DNA from: Desulfotruncus arcticus DSM 17038 | GTDB lineage: Bacteria; Bacillota; Desulfotomaculia; Desulfotomaculales; Desulfallaceae | NCBI RefSeq assembly: GCF_900113335.1 | Contig: NZ_FOOX01000002.1 | Coordinates: 397,635-461,634, forward strand | Reading direction: 5' to 3' | Length of the DNA stretch: 64,000 nt | Part shown: one piece after another, positions 1-10,000 of the stretch | Numbering within the stretch: position 1 is the first letter of the stretch | How the letters are laid out: each line of letters begins with the position of its first letter | Program-made: the position numbers and the translations under genes | The notes under the pieces: model-generated | What the model saw: only the letters and a program-made list of their open reading frames with translations | What the model was told of the DNA's origin: nothing | Databases searched by the model: none

Positions 1-1014
1 CCGATCACTTATAAATCGCTTGAATCGCTGGCAAAAATGCTCGCAGCCCGAGACGAGCAAGTACTTACGTATTTTCTCGATGGTTCACGACACGTTTACA
101 AAGTCGATGACATGGCATATTCGCAATCGGGTGATAGGAGTGTAATTTATCCAACTATTGCCGGACAAGTTGGGGTAGGTATCTGCAAACGTGAAAATAA
201 ACAGATGATGCCGGAAATTTTAACAAGAGAGATTATTATTTCTATTCCAAGCATCGCTGACCCAAGTGGCAAAGGAGGCTTTTTTGAGTCGCTGTCAGTA
301 AAATTGAATGAGAGCAACGAGTTAGCAAGGATTAAACAATGCGGATGGAAATTCTCCACACCTGTTCCATATGACACGAAACAAGACGAGAGAAAATTTG
401 AAGACCGAGGTACCGCTCGCATTCAAGAAGCAATGATAGAACGTGAGAAGGAAATGGTTAAGAAACTTGTACGGGAAGGGAAGCTGAATCAGGACAACTA
501 CCTTGTCAAAGATGGTTCGCTCGAATATCGCTTAACTAAAACCGACAAAGACGATGACAAGAGTTTTCAGACATTCAGGCAGAATTATAACTGGGTAATT
601 GGAGTATCGAAATCATTTAACCCCGAGGCGTGCTTTGATAAAGGCAAGGCTAACCCCGGTTTAATTGCTGACTTACCGCTATATCATCGAACACCTGTGG
701 CGTACTTTGGCAGTGAAAAAGAGCCACTTGCTTTTGCTGTTTGGTATGTGAGGCTGAGAGATAAAGGCAGAACGCGAACACCATTTGATGGCATACTCAA
801 GGTGGAAAAAATTCTTGTACGTGACGACGAAATTAAGAATGGAATGGAAACAGAAACCGTTGATAGGCTTAGCGCATTACTTATTAATGAACGAAATCCA
901 ACTTGTTATGGTACGGACATACGATGGGCAAATCACATCTACCCGATTTATCTCACAGAGAGATTCATTAAATCTCAGTACCTAAGCGTAGAGAGCTTTT
1001 TACATCTGTTTTAA
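1..1014 (+). CDS. NurA-like nuclease domain protein, 5' end outside window
   Basis: The frame is open from base 1, so the N terminus lies left of the window; the first internal ATG is at 37. FLDGSR near the visible N terminus fits the DGS metal-binding motif of NurA 5'-3' nucleases, and NWVIGVSKSF about 150 residues later fits the second NurA motif. The C-terminal RWANHIYPIYLTE is typical of NurA-like proteins that sit beside HerA-type ATPases, where the pair forms a DNA translocase-nuclease used in end resection or phage defence. A gene beginning like HerA follows 12 bases downstream but is broken, so this copy has probably lost its partner. No frameshift is visible in this gene. The family call rests on motif recognition only. 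Confidence 0.62.
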   Translation, partial: PITYKSLESLAKMLAARDEQVLTYFLDGSRHVYKVDDMAYSQSGDRSVIYPTIAGQVGVGICKRENKQMMPEILTREIIISIPSIADPSGKGGFFESLSVKLNESNELARIKQCGWKFSTPVPYDTKQDERKFEDRGTARIQEAMIEREKEMVKKLVREGKLNQDNYLVKDGSLEYRLTKTDKDDDKSFQTFRQNYNWVIGVSKSFNPEACFDKGKANPGLIADLPLYHRTPVAYFGSEKEPLAFAVWYVRLRDKGRTRTPFDGILKVEKILVRDDEIKNGMETETVDRLSALLINERNPTCYGTDIRWANHIYPIYLTERFIKSQYLSVESFLHLF

Positions 1015-1025
1015 GGAGAATTTCA

Positions 1026-1229
1026 ATGGCTAAAAACAAACTTATCGGCAGGGTTCTTGCGACCGAAAAAAATCCGACGACCATTGACGAGTTTTACTTC
1101 TGGACTAACTCAGATACTAAAATTAACGCATTTGACATCGTCCTTTCGCCGCAGTAGGCTAACATAGGCCTCCTCCACGTAAAGGGCGACCAGATACTTG
1201 TAGTGTTTCAATGTATAATCAAAACATAG
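1026..1229 (+). pseudogene. HerA-like ATPase, N-terminal fragment with in-frame stop
   Basis: It starts with ATG after AAGGAG. The first 43 codons (NKLIGRVLATEKNPTTIDEF and on) look like the N terminus of HerA/VirB4-like ATPases paired with NurA. The frame meets a TAG at 1155-1157 and closes for good at 1227. No Walker A, Walker B or other ATPase core is present before the ParB-like pseudogene begins, so most of the gene has been deleted. The position directly behind the NurA-like gene supports a former NurA-HerA operon. Confidence 0.5.
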
Positions 1230-1264
1230 GAATTAGCCATTTACACAAACTTTATTGCACTCCC

Positions 1265-2509
1265 ATGAAAATTGAAATATCAGACCTAAAACATGCCGAA
1301 TACAATCCCCGTAAGGATTTAAAATCTGGTGATGCTGAATTTGAAAAAATCCGCAACAGTATCACAGAGTTTGGCTATGTGAGTATGCCGGGTAAGATTG
1401 AACAGTCTAACCGTTTAAAATTGAACACCCTTACCGGCATAATTAAACACCACATATGACCCTTCTGAAGGCAAAATCTCTATGAGGGAACGCAAAGGTA
1501 TTCCAGAAGATAAACGTTAAGCAGCCTTACGGCTGTTGAGGGCTCTGCCCTCAAACTCCCGAGGTTTAACGCATTGGTTTTCCAAAGGGAGTGATGTAGC
1601 CTTAGCGGTTTAGGTGTTCAATTACGACGGTCAAGGTGTTTTTTCCCACCGGTATATTCAGCTATGTGGAACCGATTATTGTTAATACTGATTTGACCAT
1701 TGTCGGTGGCCATCAACGTTGCAAGGTATTAAAGGAATTAGGATATACCGAAGTTGACTGTGTTGTTATTGATATTGATAAAACCAAGGAAAAAGCCCTG
1801 AATATTGCCCTTAATAAAATCTCCGGCGATTGGGACATGGAATCACTGGCAAAGTTGCTGGATGAATTAAAGGAAAGGGATTTCAACATAGAATTTACCG
1901 GCTTTGATTTTTCCGAAGCAGAAAATTATGGGATGAATTTATGCCAAAGGATGATAAGAAAGAGGAAGATGAGATTCCCGATGTGCCGGATAAGCCGGTA
2001 ATTCAATCAGGTGATATAATCCTGCTTGGCAAACACAGATTAATATGTGGCGATGCTACTAAGAGTGAGGATTTAGCATATTGATGAACGGTAGAAAGGC
2101 AAGGCTAACCGTTACCGATCCCCCGTACGGGATTTCGTATGTTGGGAAAACAAAGGATTCATTAACCATTCAAAATGACAACTTGGATGATGAGGAATTT
2201 TATAATTTTTTGCTAAGTGCTTTTAAGAGAATATATGAAATATCCGATGACGGGGCAAGTTTTTATGTTTTCCATGCCGATGCCAAAGGATTAATTTTTA
2301 GAAGGGCTTTTATTGATTCCGGTTTTAAACATTCTCAATGTTGTATCTGGGTGAAAAATGCTTTTGTGATGGGAAGGTAACCGTACCAATGGCAACATGA
2401 ACCAGCAATTTTTGGTTGGAAGCCAACAGGTTACATTATTGGAATAGTGATAGGAAACAGAGCACCATATGGAATTTTAATAAACCGTGAGCAGGATAAA
2501 TTTAATTAG
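1265..2509 (+). pseudogene. ParB-N domain DNA methyltransferase, broken
   Basis: The N-terminal part (MKIEISDLKHAEYNPRKDL) and, after an insertion, VGGHQRCKVLKELGY form a ParB/Sulfiredoxin-like domain. A linker with GDIILLGKHRLICGDAT follows in another frame, then the DPPYGISY catalytic motif of a DNA modification methylase at about 2115. This architecture is common in phage and integrative-element adenine/cytosine methylases. The frame is broken by a 281-base insertion (1380-1660), a shift near 1940, another near 2080, and a stop at 2378 with homology continuing in frame to 2509 (YQWQHEPAIFGWKPTG). It cannot make an intact enzyme and is a relic of a mobile element. Confidence 0.8.
1380..1660 (+). 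mobile_element. MITE-like 281-bp insertion with short terminal inverted repeats
   Basis: Removing this segment plus one copy of GCTATG (1374-1379 and 1661-1666, extended to GCTATGTG by the following TG) restores the reading frame of the ParB-methylase exactly. The left end TGAGTATGCCGG and the reverse complement of the right end, TGAATATACCGG, match at 10 of 12 positions, so it has terminal inverted repeats and a target duplication of 6 to 8 bp. It has no coding capacity. Just inside the left end TATGCCGGGTAAG is nearly inverted at 1431-1443, and GAGGGCTCTGCCCTC (1539-1553) forms a short hairpin. The family is not recognised. Confidence 0.65.
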
Positions 2510-2533
2510 ATGGGTTTTTATAGGGGTGAGCCA

Positions 2534-2917
2534 ATGGAAAAAACAGATATATTAATTTATCAGATGGAAGATGGAAAAACCAGAATATAGGTAAGACTTG
2601 AAAATGAAACAGTCTGGATGACACAGAAAGCAATCGCAGAGCTCTATCAAACTACACCTTAGAATATTACTTTACATATTAAGAATATTTAAAAGGAAGG
2701 GGAACTTGAGGAAAAAGCAACTTGTAAGTATTACTTACAAGTTCAAAATGAAGAGAATAGGCAGGTTGAACGTACGATTCGATCTTATAATCTTGAAATG
2801 ATTATTGCAATTGGCTACAGGGTTCGTTCTAATCGTGGGACTCAATTTAGACGCTGGGCAACGGAAAGACTAAATGAATATTTAGTGAAAGGTTTCACCA
2901 TGGATGATGAACGGTAA
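2534..2917 (+). pseudogene. RhuM family (virulence RhuM-like) protein with three in-frame stops
   Basis: One continuous frame from ATG 2534 to TAA 2915 reads like the N-terminal domain of the RhuM family: LENETVWMTQKAIAELYQ, then VERTIRSYNLEMIIAIGYRV and RSNRGTQFRRWATERLNEYL. Three internal stops interrupt it: TAG in RI-TAG-VR, TAG in TTP-TAG-NIT, and TAA in KNI-TAA-KEG. The first two sit where the family has Gln, so they can be explained by C-to-T changes. No indel is needed. Neighbouring genes are also decayed, so it is called a pseudogene. RhuM proteins are common on mobile islands and their biochemical role is not well defined. Confidence 0.75.
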
Positions 2918-2936
2918 GGGGAATGATTTTTGAGTT

Positions 2937-3932
2937 TTGCCAAAAGGTTTGTACATTTTTGTAAAAGGATATAATTTAGCAAAAGATAGGAATGGGAGGT
3001 TAATCAATATTATAGTAAGGACATTAAGAAAATATATACATAAATATGGAATTCTGTTTTTATTACTATGTTTATTTAGTACCATGACTGCATGTGAATC
3101 GAAGGATATATTGGGTGATGATGAGCCGGAGGTTTCACAAAATGCAACGGAGGATGGCACTATGGGAAGTAGCAATGATGGAGTAAATACCGAAGCGGAT
3201 AAAGGAGCAGAACAATCTACAGCACCAAATGAATTAGAAGACACTGTATCAGGGCAAGATGGCGAAGAGACACAAATGAACGAAGCAGATATTGACAGAG
3301 AAGCTATGATGAATGAATACAAATCGATTTTGAAGGGCATCTATGACAACCATATTTTCCCGGATGGTCAAGCTTGTGATTGGGATGGTCGTAGTGATGT
3401 AACGCAGAATCAATTTGCAGTATATGATATAGACCAGGACACCCAAGACGAATTGATTCTTGCGTATACAAATAGCTCCATGGCAGGTATGATAGAATTG
3501 ATATATGATTTTGATAACGATACTAAAACTGCGAACGAAGAGTTTCGAGAATTTCCGACTCTTACCTATTATGATAATGGTATAATTAAGGCAGATTGGT
3601 CACATAATCAAGGGTTGGCAGGAGATTTCTGGCCTTATACCTTATATCAGTATGACAAGAAATCGGATAGCTATGTCGATGTCGGAATGGTAGATGCATG
3701 GGATAGGTCGTTATCAGCGACGGATTATAATGGTGATCCATTCCCTGCAGAAAGTGATACTGATGGGGATGGAATCGTGTATTATATCATGCAGGATGGA
3801 GAGTATAAGTTGGATCATCCAATAGATGGAGCAGAATATGAGCAGTGGCGTGATTTTTATATAGGCAATGCGAAAGAAGTTAATATTCCATTTATAAATT
3901 TAACTGAAGAGAATATAGATAACATTCAATAG
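2937..3932 (+). CDS. Putative lipoprotein with EF-hand-like motifs
   Basis: Up to 331 residues if read from ATG 2937. A hydrophobic stretch ILFLLLCLFSTMTAC ends in a lipobox-like Cys at about residue 53, so it is probably a membrane-anchored extracellular lipoprotein. An acidic, low-complexity linker (residues 54-115) is followed by a globular domain holding DIDQDTQDEL and DTDGDGI, which look like calcium-binding loops. The N terminus before the signal is unusually long. GGGAGG at 2994-2999 lies 9 bases before ATT 3009, suggesting a later, non-ATG start that would give a normal signal peptide. Such proteins are frequent in Lachnospiraceae and Peptococcaceae, with no known function. AT-rich compared with the Wadjet operon downstream. 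Confidence 0.6.
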   Translation: MPKGLYIFVKGYNLAKDRNGRLINIIVRTLRKYIHKYGILFLLLCLFSTMTACESKDILGDDEPEVSQNATEDGTMGSSNDGVNTEADKGAEQSTAPNELEDTVSGQDGEETQMNEADIDREAMMNEYKSILKGIYDNHIFPDGQACDWDGRSDVTQNQFAVYDIDQDTQDELILAYTNSSMAGMIELIYDFDNDTKTANEEFREFPTLTYYDNGIIKADWSHNQGLAGDFWPYTLYQYDKKSDSYVDVGMVDAWDRSLSATDYNGDPFPAESDTDGDGIVYYIMQDGEYKLDHPIDGAEYEQWRDFYIGNAKEVNIPFINLTEENIDNIQ

Positions 3933-4305
3933 TATCATCCTTTTAGCATGTTAATGGGTTATGGTTTTTTTAATGGGATACCGGTCAATATAGGTAGAGC
4001 TTAATATACCCTGCCGCCAAGGCCCCACCAGGCTCGAGTGGCATCTTTTTTGACCGTTCAAGGCATGTTGAGACCGTAGTAAAAATAGAAAGAAGACTGA
4101 GAGAAAAATAGGGAGCGATTTAGTTGGGTAATAAAAAAAGTGCGCGGACAAGAAATCCAAACAGGGCTTTTTTAACAGTTGCCATATGGGTTATACTCAG
4201 CAAAGGAAATAAGTGGTTTTTGAAGGAAATGAGAAAGTGGCAGTCATCCTCGGCAAACAAAATGGCGAATATATCCTAAAATTAGCAACGCCCATGCGTT
4301 TATGC
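3933..4305. other. Intergenic region before the type II Wadjet operon
   Basis: About 370 bases with no convincing gene on either strand. Short open stretches exist but show no family resemblance or ribosome binding site. The sequence is AT-rich up to the promoter at 4306. Confidence 0.5.
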
Positions 4306-4311
4306 TATAAT
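4306..4311 (+). promoter_or_regulatory. Probable -10 element for jetA (type II Wadjet)
   Basis: A perfect TATAAT lies just before the operon. The predicted transcription start near 4318 falls on the first possible ATG (4320), which therefore would be leaderless. This favours the in-frame ATG at 4359, preceded by AAGGA at 4342-4346. No good -35 hexamer is visible at 17 bases, so expression may be weak or need an activator. Confidence 0.4.
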
Positions 4312-4358
4312 TATACAAAATGATCATTAAAATACCTGATCAAGGAATTGATTTATGT

Positions 4359-5894
4359 ATGACTGTATCGCTACTAAAACCAATTATAGAAACAAGTTAC
4401 TTAAATGCGCAAAATGTCGGCCGGTACCGCTGCATCATGCGCTATTTTTATGAGCAGCACCAGCGGCTGCGCTACTGGTTGAAGCCGCAGGAGGTTTACG
4501 ACGGTGTGGTTGCTTTCGGCCTGCTGGAGGAAGATTACACCCTGGAACAGTGCCAGAAGGATTTAAACCAACTGGTGGAGTGGAACAACCTGGTACCCCG
4601 CCACGACGGGGGCCGTTCAGCCACGGTGGAGGAATATCTGCGCAAAAAATTCCGTTATCAAATGACCCCCTACGCGGTGGAAATAGAGCGTCTGGTTGCG
4701 GGTTTGGAAAAAATTCGCGGTTATGGCGGTTCACTGGAACCCTCTTTGTTTGAAAGCATCGACGAACAACTGAACCGGTTGGAAAAGGATGCCGGTCAGT
4801 TTCCGCCGGGTGAAGCGGCTGCGCTGTGGGATAAAATTTACGGGGATTTTATCAAGCTGACCGAAAATGCTTCCGACTATATCGCCAGCTTGCAGAGCAC
4901 CAAAGTGGAAGAGCTGATGCTGACCGAGGCTTTTCTGGCTTACAAGGACTCCGTAACCCGGTACCTGCAGGACTTTATTCAGGGATTGCAGCGCCATGCC
5001 TATAAAATCGAGGCGGTTCTGTCCACCGTCGACCGGGGTGTCGTCAGCAACTTTCTGTCCAATGTACAGCGGGATCTGTCCGCCCGGCCTCAGTTGGACG
5101 AACCGGTAACACCCGAAGAACAACTGGACCGGCTGCAGCTGGAATGGCAAAGCATGGTGCGCTGGTTTGCGGGACACGATAACGAGCCCAGCGACGTTTA
5201 TTTCCTGGAGCAGACCACCAAGGACACCATTGCCCGGATCGTGCGCAACGCCCTGCGGATTCAGGAAAAACACCGTCTGGGCGTCAGCCGCAAACGGGAG
5301 TTGGATTACCTGGGCAAGTGGTTTTTCTCCCTGGAGGATATCAACGATTCCCACCGGCTCGCAGCCCATGTGTTCGGCCTGTACCGCTGCCGCCATTTTC
5401 AGGGAGTGGACGAAAGGGGCACCGACAACGCCGACGTATCCATGTGGCAGGCCGGTCCCAACATACGGGAACTGCGTTCCCGCAGCAGAAAACGGCTGCG
5501 GGATACGGGCACCGGTTCCATTAGGGACCGGCGCGAGCGCCAGCAGCAAGCCAAAGAGAAGTTTCTAATCACCCAACAGGAGGAAATGGCGGTGCTGCAA
5601 GCTTACCTGGCCAGACGGGAAATCCGCATCGCCGATCTGGACCCGGTATCCGCCAGGGAACGCTATTACCTGCTGTACTGGATCGGCCGGTGCATGGCCA
5701 ATAAATCGCGACGGATATTAACCCCCGAGGGCATCGGGATCAGCCTGGAAATGCCCGCCGGACGGGAACGGGCCAGGCTGGAATGCGAGGACGGGGAACT
5801 GGACATGCCCAATTATCTATTAAAATTCAGCGCCGTAACCGCTGATCAAACGGACGGCAGAGCGAACGGAGAGCAATATGAGCAAAACCGGTGA
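4359..5894 (+). CDS. jetA: Wadjet type II protein JetA (DUF2397/TIGR02677)
   Basis: JetA is the kleisin-like subunit (MukF-like) of Wadjet, an SMC-type complex that recognises and cleaves small circular DNA such as plasmids. The protein begins ETSYLNAQNVGRYRCIMRYF, a typical DUF2397 start with a winged-helix region; a long helical middle (residues 120-300) and a C-terminal part with ERYYLLYWIGRCM follow. About 511 residues, the normal family length. The in-frame ATG at 4320 would add 13 residues that do not look conserved. It overlaps jetB by 17 bases, and the gene set jetA-jetB-jetC-jetD in this order is the type II arrangement. The operon is clearly GC-richer than the genes left of it, suggesting separate acquisition. 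Confidence 0.9.
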   Translation: MTVSLLKPIIETSYLNAQNVGRYRCIMRYFYEQHQRLRYWLKPQEVYDGVVAFGLLEEDYTLEQCQKDLNQLVEWNNLVPRHDGGRSATVEEYLRKKFRYQMTPYAVEIERLVAGLEKIRGYGGSLEPSLFESIDEQLNRLEKDAGQFPPGEAAALWDKIYGDFIKLTENASDYIASLQSTKVEELMLTEAFLAYKDSVTRYLQDFIQGLQRHAYKIEAVLSTVDRGVVSNFLSNVQRDLSARPQLDEPVTPEEQLDRLQLEWQSMVRWFAGHDNEPSDVYFLEQTTKDTIARIVRNALRIQEKHRLGVSRKRELDYLGKWFFSLEDINDSHRLAAHVFGLYRCRHFQGVDERGTDNADVSMWQAGPNIRELRSRSRKRLRDTGTGSIRDRRERQQQAKEKFLITQQEEMAVLQAYLARREIRIADLDPVSARERYYLLYWIGRCMANKSRRILTPEGIGISLEMPAGRERARLECEDGELDMPNYLLKFSAVTADQTDGRANGEQYEQNR

Positions 5895-7059
5895 AAGTGT
5901 GAAAGATATTCGCCAGAGGTGTATCCAGGCCCTGTTGAACCGCAACTGGATCACTAAGCGGGACGACCCCGAACTTTTCAGCTACATCAGGGCGCAGTAC
6001 CAGGACCTGCGGGACTGGTTTGGCGAATACTGCGGTTTTGCTTTGCTGCTCAACAGGCAATTTGCCAAATTGGAGAAAGCACCGGGGCGGGCGCAGCCCT
6101 GGATGGGTTTCGACAGCTTTTCCGAACCGCGGGATTACGCCCTGTTCACCTACTGTCTGTGGTATTTGGAGGGTAAAAACGAAATGGATCAGTTTCTGCT
6201 TACCGACATGGTGGAAGAAATTCGGGAATACCTGGCGGGCCAGGACGTTTTTCTGGACTGGACCCTGTACACCCACCGGCTGTCTATGGCCAGGGCCTTA
6301 AAGCAGCTTAAAGCACTGGGCGCGCTGGTGGCGGTGGACGGAGACGAATCCGATTGGGCCCGGGCGGGCCACGAGCACAATGTGCTGTACGAATCTTCCT
6401 ACCTGGCCCGCTATGTTTTACGCCGCTTTCCCCGGGACCTGACCACTTACGACTCCCTTGCCGCCTTTGAGGCGGGCACCTACCCCGCCACACCCGAAGG
6501 TCAGCTGAAAAAGCGCCGTCACCACGTCTACCGCCGCCTGCTGCAGGAACCGGTGGTCTACGACCGGCAATGGGACAACGAGGAAGAGCGTTATTACGTG
6601 CGCACCCAGCGGCATACCATCCTGGAAAACCTGGCTAACTTTGCCGGACTGGAAGGGCAGCGTTACCGGGAAGGACTTTTGTTCTACTACCCCGAAGCTT
6701 CCGGTGAAATGTACCTTTTTCCCACCGGGCGCGGGGTTTCGGATATCGCACTGCTTTTGGCCGGTGAACTGCGGCGTATGCTCGCCCGGGAAGAAAGCGG
6801 CCTCTATATTGAGGAAGACGGGCGCATCGGTTTGACCATAGCGGAATTGGAGGGAATTGTGCTGAGACTGAAGGAACGGCATAAAATGCTTTGGAGCCTG
6901 CAATACCGGCAGTCCCGGGGCAGCGAGCTAGCGGAGGAGGTGCTGGCCCACCTGGAGGAATGGGGACTGGCCGGTCGGGAAAACGACGGGCGGCTCTGGA
7001 TTTACGCCGCTCTGGGACGCTGGAACGGAGATTATGATGTTTATGGTGGGGATGAGTGA
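5878..7059 (+). CDS. jetB: Wadjet type II protein JetB (DUF2398/TIGR02678)
   Basis: JetB is the second accessory subunit (MukE-like, winged-helix) that binds the kleisin JetA and helps load the JetC ATPase on DNA. 393 residues, usual for the family. Family-like stretches include RDYALFTYCLWYLEGKNEMDQ, the segment DWTLYTHRLSMARALKQL and the tail ELEGIVLRLKERHKMLWS. ATG 5878 lies inside the end of jetA (17-base overlap), and the stop TGA overlaps the start of jetC, so translation is probably coupled across the operon. No frameshift or missing segment is seen. The assignment follows from sequence resemblance plus the fixed gene order. Confidence 0.9.
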   Translation: MSKTGESVKDIRQRCIQALLNRNWITKRDDPELFSYIRAQYQDLRDWFGEYCGFALLLNRQFAKLEKAPGRAQPWMGFDSFSEPRDYALFTYCLWYLEGKNEMDQFLLTDMVEEIREYLAGQDVFLDWTLYTHRLSMARALKQLKALGALVAVDGDESDWARAGHEHNVLYESSYLARYVLRRFPRDLTTYDSLAAFEAGTYPATPEGQLKKRRHHVYRRLLQEPVVYDRQWDNEEERYYVRTQRHTILENLANFAGLEGQRYREGLLFYYPEASGEMYLFPTGRGVSDIALLLAGELRRMLAREESGLYIEEDGRIGLTIAELEGIVLRLKERHKMLWSLQYRQSRGSELAEEVLAHLEEWGLAGRENDGRLWIYAALGRWNGDYDVYGGDE

Positions 7060-10000
7060 TGACAGAGCGCTGGCAAATGAACCGGGCGGGGATAATTAAT
7101 TTCTGGTATTACGACGAGGCTGAATTTTATCTGGCCGGGGGGCGGTTGATTTTACGCGGGGCCAACGGTTCGGGCAAATCGGTGACCATGCAGAGCTTTC
7201 TGCCCCTGGTGCTGGACGGGGATAAACGGCCCTGGCGGCTGGACCCCTTCGGCTCAAAAGACCGGCGGATCGACTATTACCTGCTGCTGGAGCCCGACAG
7301 CGGCCATACCGACCGCACCGGTTACCTGTACCTGGAATTCTACCACCCGGCACAGGACCGCTACCTGACGGTGGGTATTGGCCTGAGGGCCCGGCGCAAC
7401 AGTCCCAACCTGGGTTTCTGGGGATTTGTGATTACCGACAACCGCCGGGTGGGACGGGATATCTGGCTGTATGAAAAGGATTACAGCCAGGGCCGGGAGG
7501 TGAAGATTCCCCTGACCCGCGCCCAACTGGAAGAAGCCATCGGCAGCGGCGGGCAGGTAGTCACCGAGCAGGGCGAATACAAGCGGCTGGTCAATAAAGT
7601 ATTGTTCGGTTACGAAAAGATTGAATCCTTTCAGGAGCTTCTGGACCTTTTGATCCAGCTGCGCAGCCCCAAGCTGTCCAAGGATTTCAAGCCTTCGACC
7701 ATTTACGAAATACTCACCGGAGCGCTGCCCGCCCTGCAGGAGGATGAACTGCGTCCGCTGTCCGAAGTGCTTGAGGATATGGATGAAATCAATGACCGGC
7801 TCAATGAACTGGCGGTGCATCTGCTGGAGGCGGAAAAACTGCACCGGTCATACAATAAATATAACGAGTACCTGCTTTACAATGCATCCCGCTCATTGCT
7901 GCAGCAGAAAAAACAGCGGGACGACCGGAAACGCGAGGCCGGCGAGCGGCGCGACAAAACCGCCGGTTTGGCCGCGGAGCTTGCGGAAAAAACCGGCGAC
8001 CGCGAAGAGGCCGGCACCGGGCTGGAACGGACCAAAACCGAATACCAGACCTTGCTCACCAGCGAAGCGGTGGAAAAAAGAACGGAACTCAATCGTCTGA
8101 GGACGGAGCAGGGGGATTTGAACCGGAACCGGGACAATTGCGCCGAACGGCTGCGGTTCTGGCGGGACAAGCAAGCCCGGGCCGGAGAGGAACAAAAGTC
8201 TTTAACCGGGCAGCGGGAAGAACTGGCCGGACGGCAAAACGATTTATTGCTAGAATTGGAGGATCTAGCCCGGGATGTGGACTTCGGTTACCATGATACC
8301 TACCACCGGCGCTGGGACGGCGACATTCCAGCCGACGGTTCCCTGTGGCCGGCCTGGGAGCGGGACATACGGGAGCACCGGGAGAAAATCGGCCGGGCCG
8401 TCAAGCTGGCCCGGGAGGAAAGCGCTTTAAAAACCCGCCGGGTGCAGGCAGAAACAGAGGCCAGCCTGGCCAGGGAAAAAAGAGCGGCGGCTGAGGACCA
8501 AACGCGCCTGGAGGAGGATAAGCTGGAACAAGCCCGCCGGGAACAGGAAGAAAAAATCTTCCACTGGCGCCGGCAGCTGTCCCGCCTGTCCCTGGCGGAC
8601 GAGGATCTGCACCGGGTCATGCAGGCTTTGGCCCTGTTCCCCGACAGATCATATGATAATGTTCGCGAACCCGTCACCCGGGCTTATTACACCGCCAGGG
8701 AGGCTATTACCGCGGAGCGGCTGGCGTGGCAAAACCAAATGCGGCAGCATGCTGAGGAAAAAGACCGCTTGACCAGGGAGTGGCAGCAATGGCGGGACCT
8801 CCGGGAACCGGAACCGCCCCGCAGCCCCGCCCGGGAATATTCCAGGCACAAACGCCCCGGCGCCGGAGCTCCCCTTTACGCCCTGTGTGAATTCATGCCG
8901 GAATTGACCGAGGAAAAAAAGGCGGCCTTGGAATCCACCCTGCAGCAGGCGGGCCTGCTGGATGCCTGGGTGTCGCCGGAGGGTATGGGTGTGCTGGGTG
9001 CCGACGAAGAAGAAACCTGGTTAAAGCCGGCCCCCCAGCTGCTGCGGCCTACCCTGGCGGATTACCTGGTGCCCACCCCGCCGAAAAACAGCGGCCTGAC
9101 GCCGGAAATTATCGACGACGTGCTGCGCACCGTCTGTCTGGCCGGCGACGCCGACATGCCCGGCTGGGCCGGCAAACCGGATGAGGCCGTAATCACCGGA
9201 CAGGGATACTTTCGCCTGGGCGCGCTGTGCGGCAAAGCCGCCCTTAAAGAGCGGGCCGAGTTCATCGGCAAGGAAACCCGGCAGCGCACCAGACTGGCGG
9301 AAATGGCCAAACTGGAAGCATTGATTGAAGAAGAGGAAAAAGCCCTGGCCGCCTGCCGGGAGCAGCTGGAGCTGCTGGATGAGACCGCGAAACGGCTGGA
9401 GGCGGACCTGCAAGCCTTTCCGGACGGCGAGACCCTGCAGGAGGCGCTGCGCGGTCTGGAAAAAGCGCGGCTGCGCCTGGACGCCGCCCTGGAGGAAGAG
9501 CAAAGCAAGAACACCGTGCTGCGGGAAGTCATCAAACAGCTGCAGGAGGCCGCCGCCCGCCTGCACGAACATATGGCGGGCTGGAATATCCCCCGCACCG
9601 AAAGCGCCCTGGAACAGGCCGCGGAACAAATGAGCGTCTACCGGAACAACCTGGGGGAATTGAAATCCTTTTGGACTGAATATAAAAGCGTCCTGGCCGC
9701 CCTGACCAGAGCGGAAAAAGATCTGGCGGAAGCCGGGGAAAACGCCGGGCATGAAGAAGAGGAACTGGCCGGATTGCAGGAGCGGCTGCGCAAGGTGCAA
9801 TATCAAATAGAAGTTTATCAACAGCTGCTGGAGGAATTGGGCATTGCCGATATCGACCGGCGGTTGCACCAGCTGGAACAGCGGCAAAAAGAACTGGAGC
9901 GGCAGATCGACCGGATGGACAGGCAGATAACCGAGATAAAAATTAACCTGGCCGTGGCGGAAAAAGATACTGCTGAAGCGGTTCGCCAGCTGGAGCAGGC

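Noticed and set aside
2534..2917. Stop-codon reassignment (TAG read as Gln) in the RhuM frame
   Set aside because: All intact genes in the window use TAG or TAA as ordinary stops, and the surrounding genes are plainly decayed.
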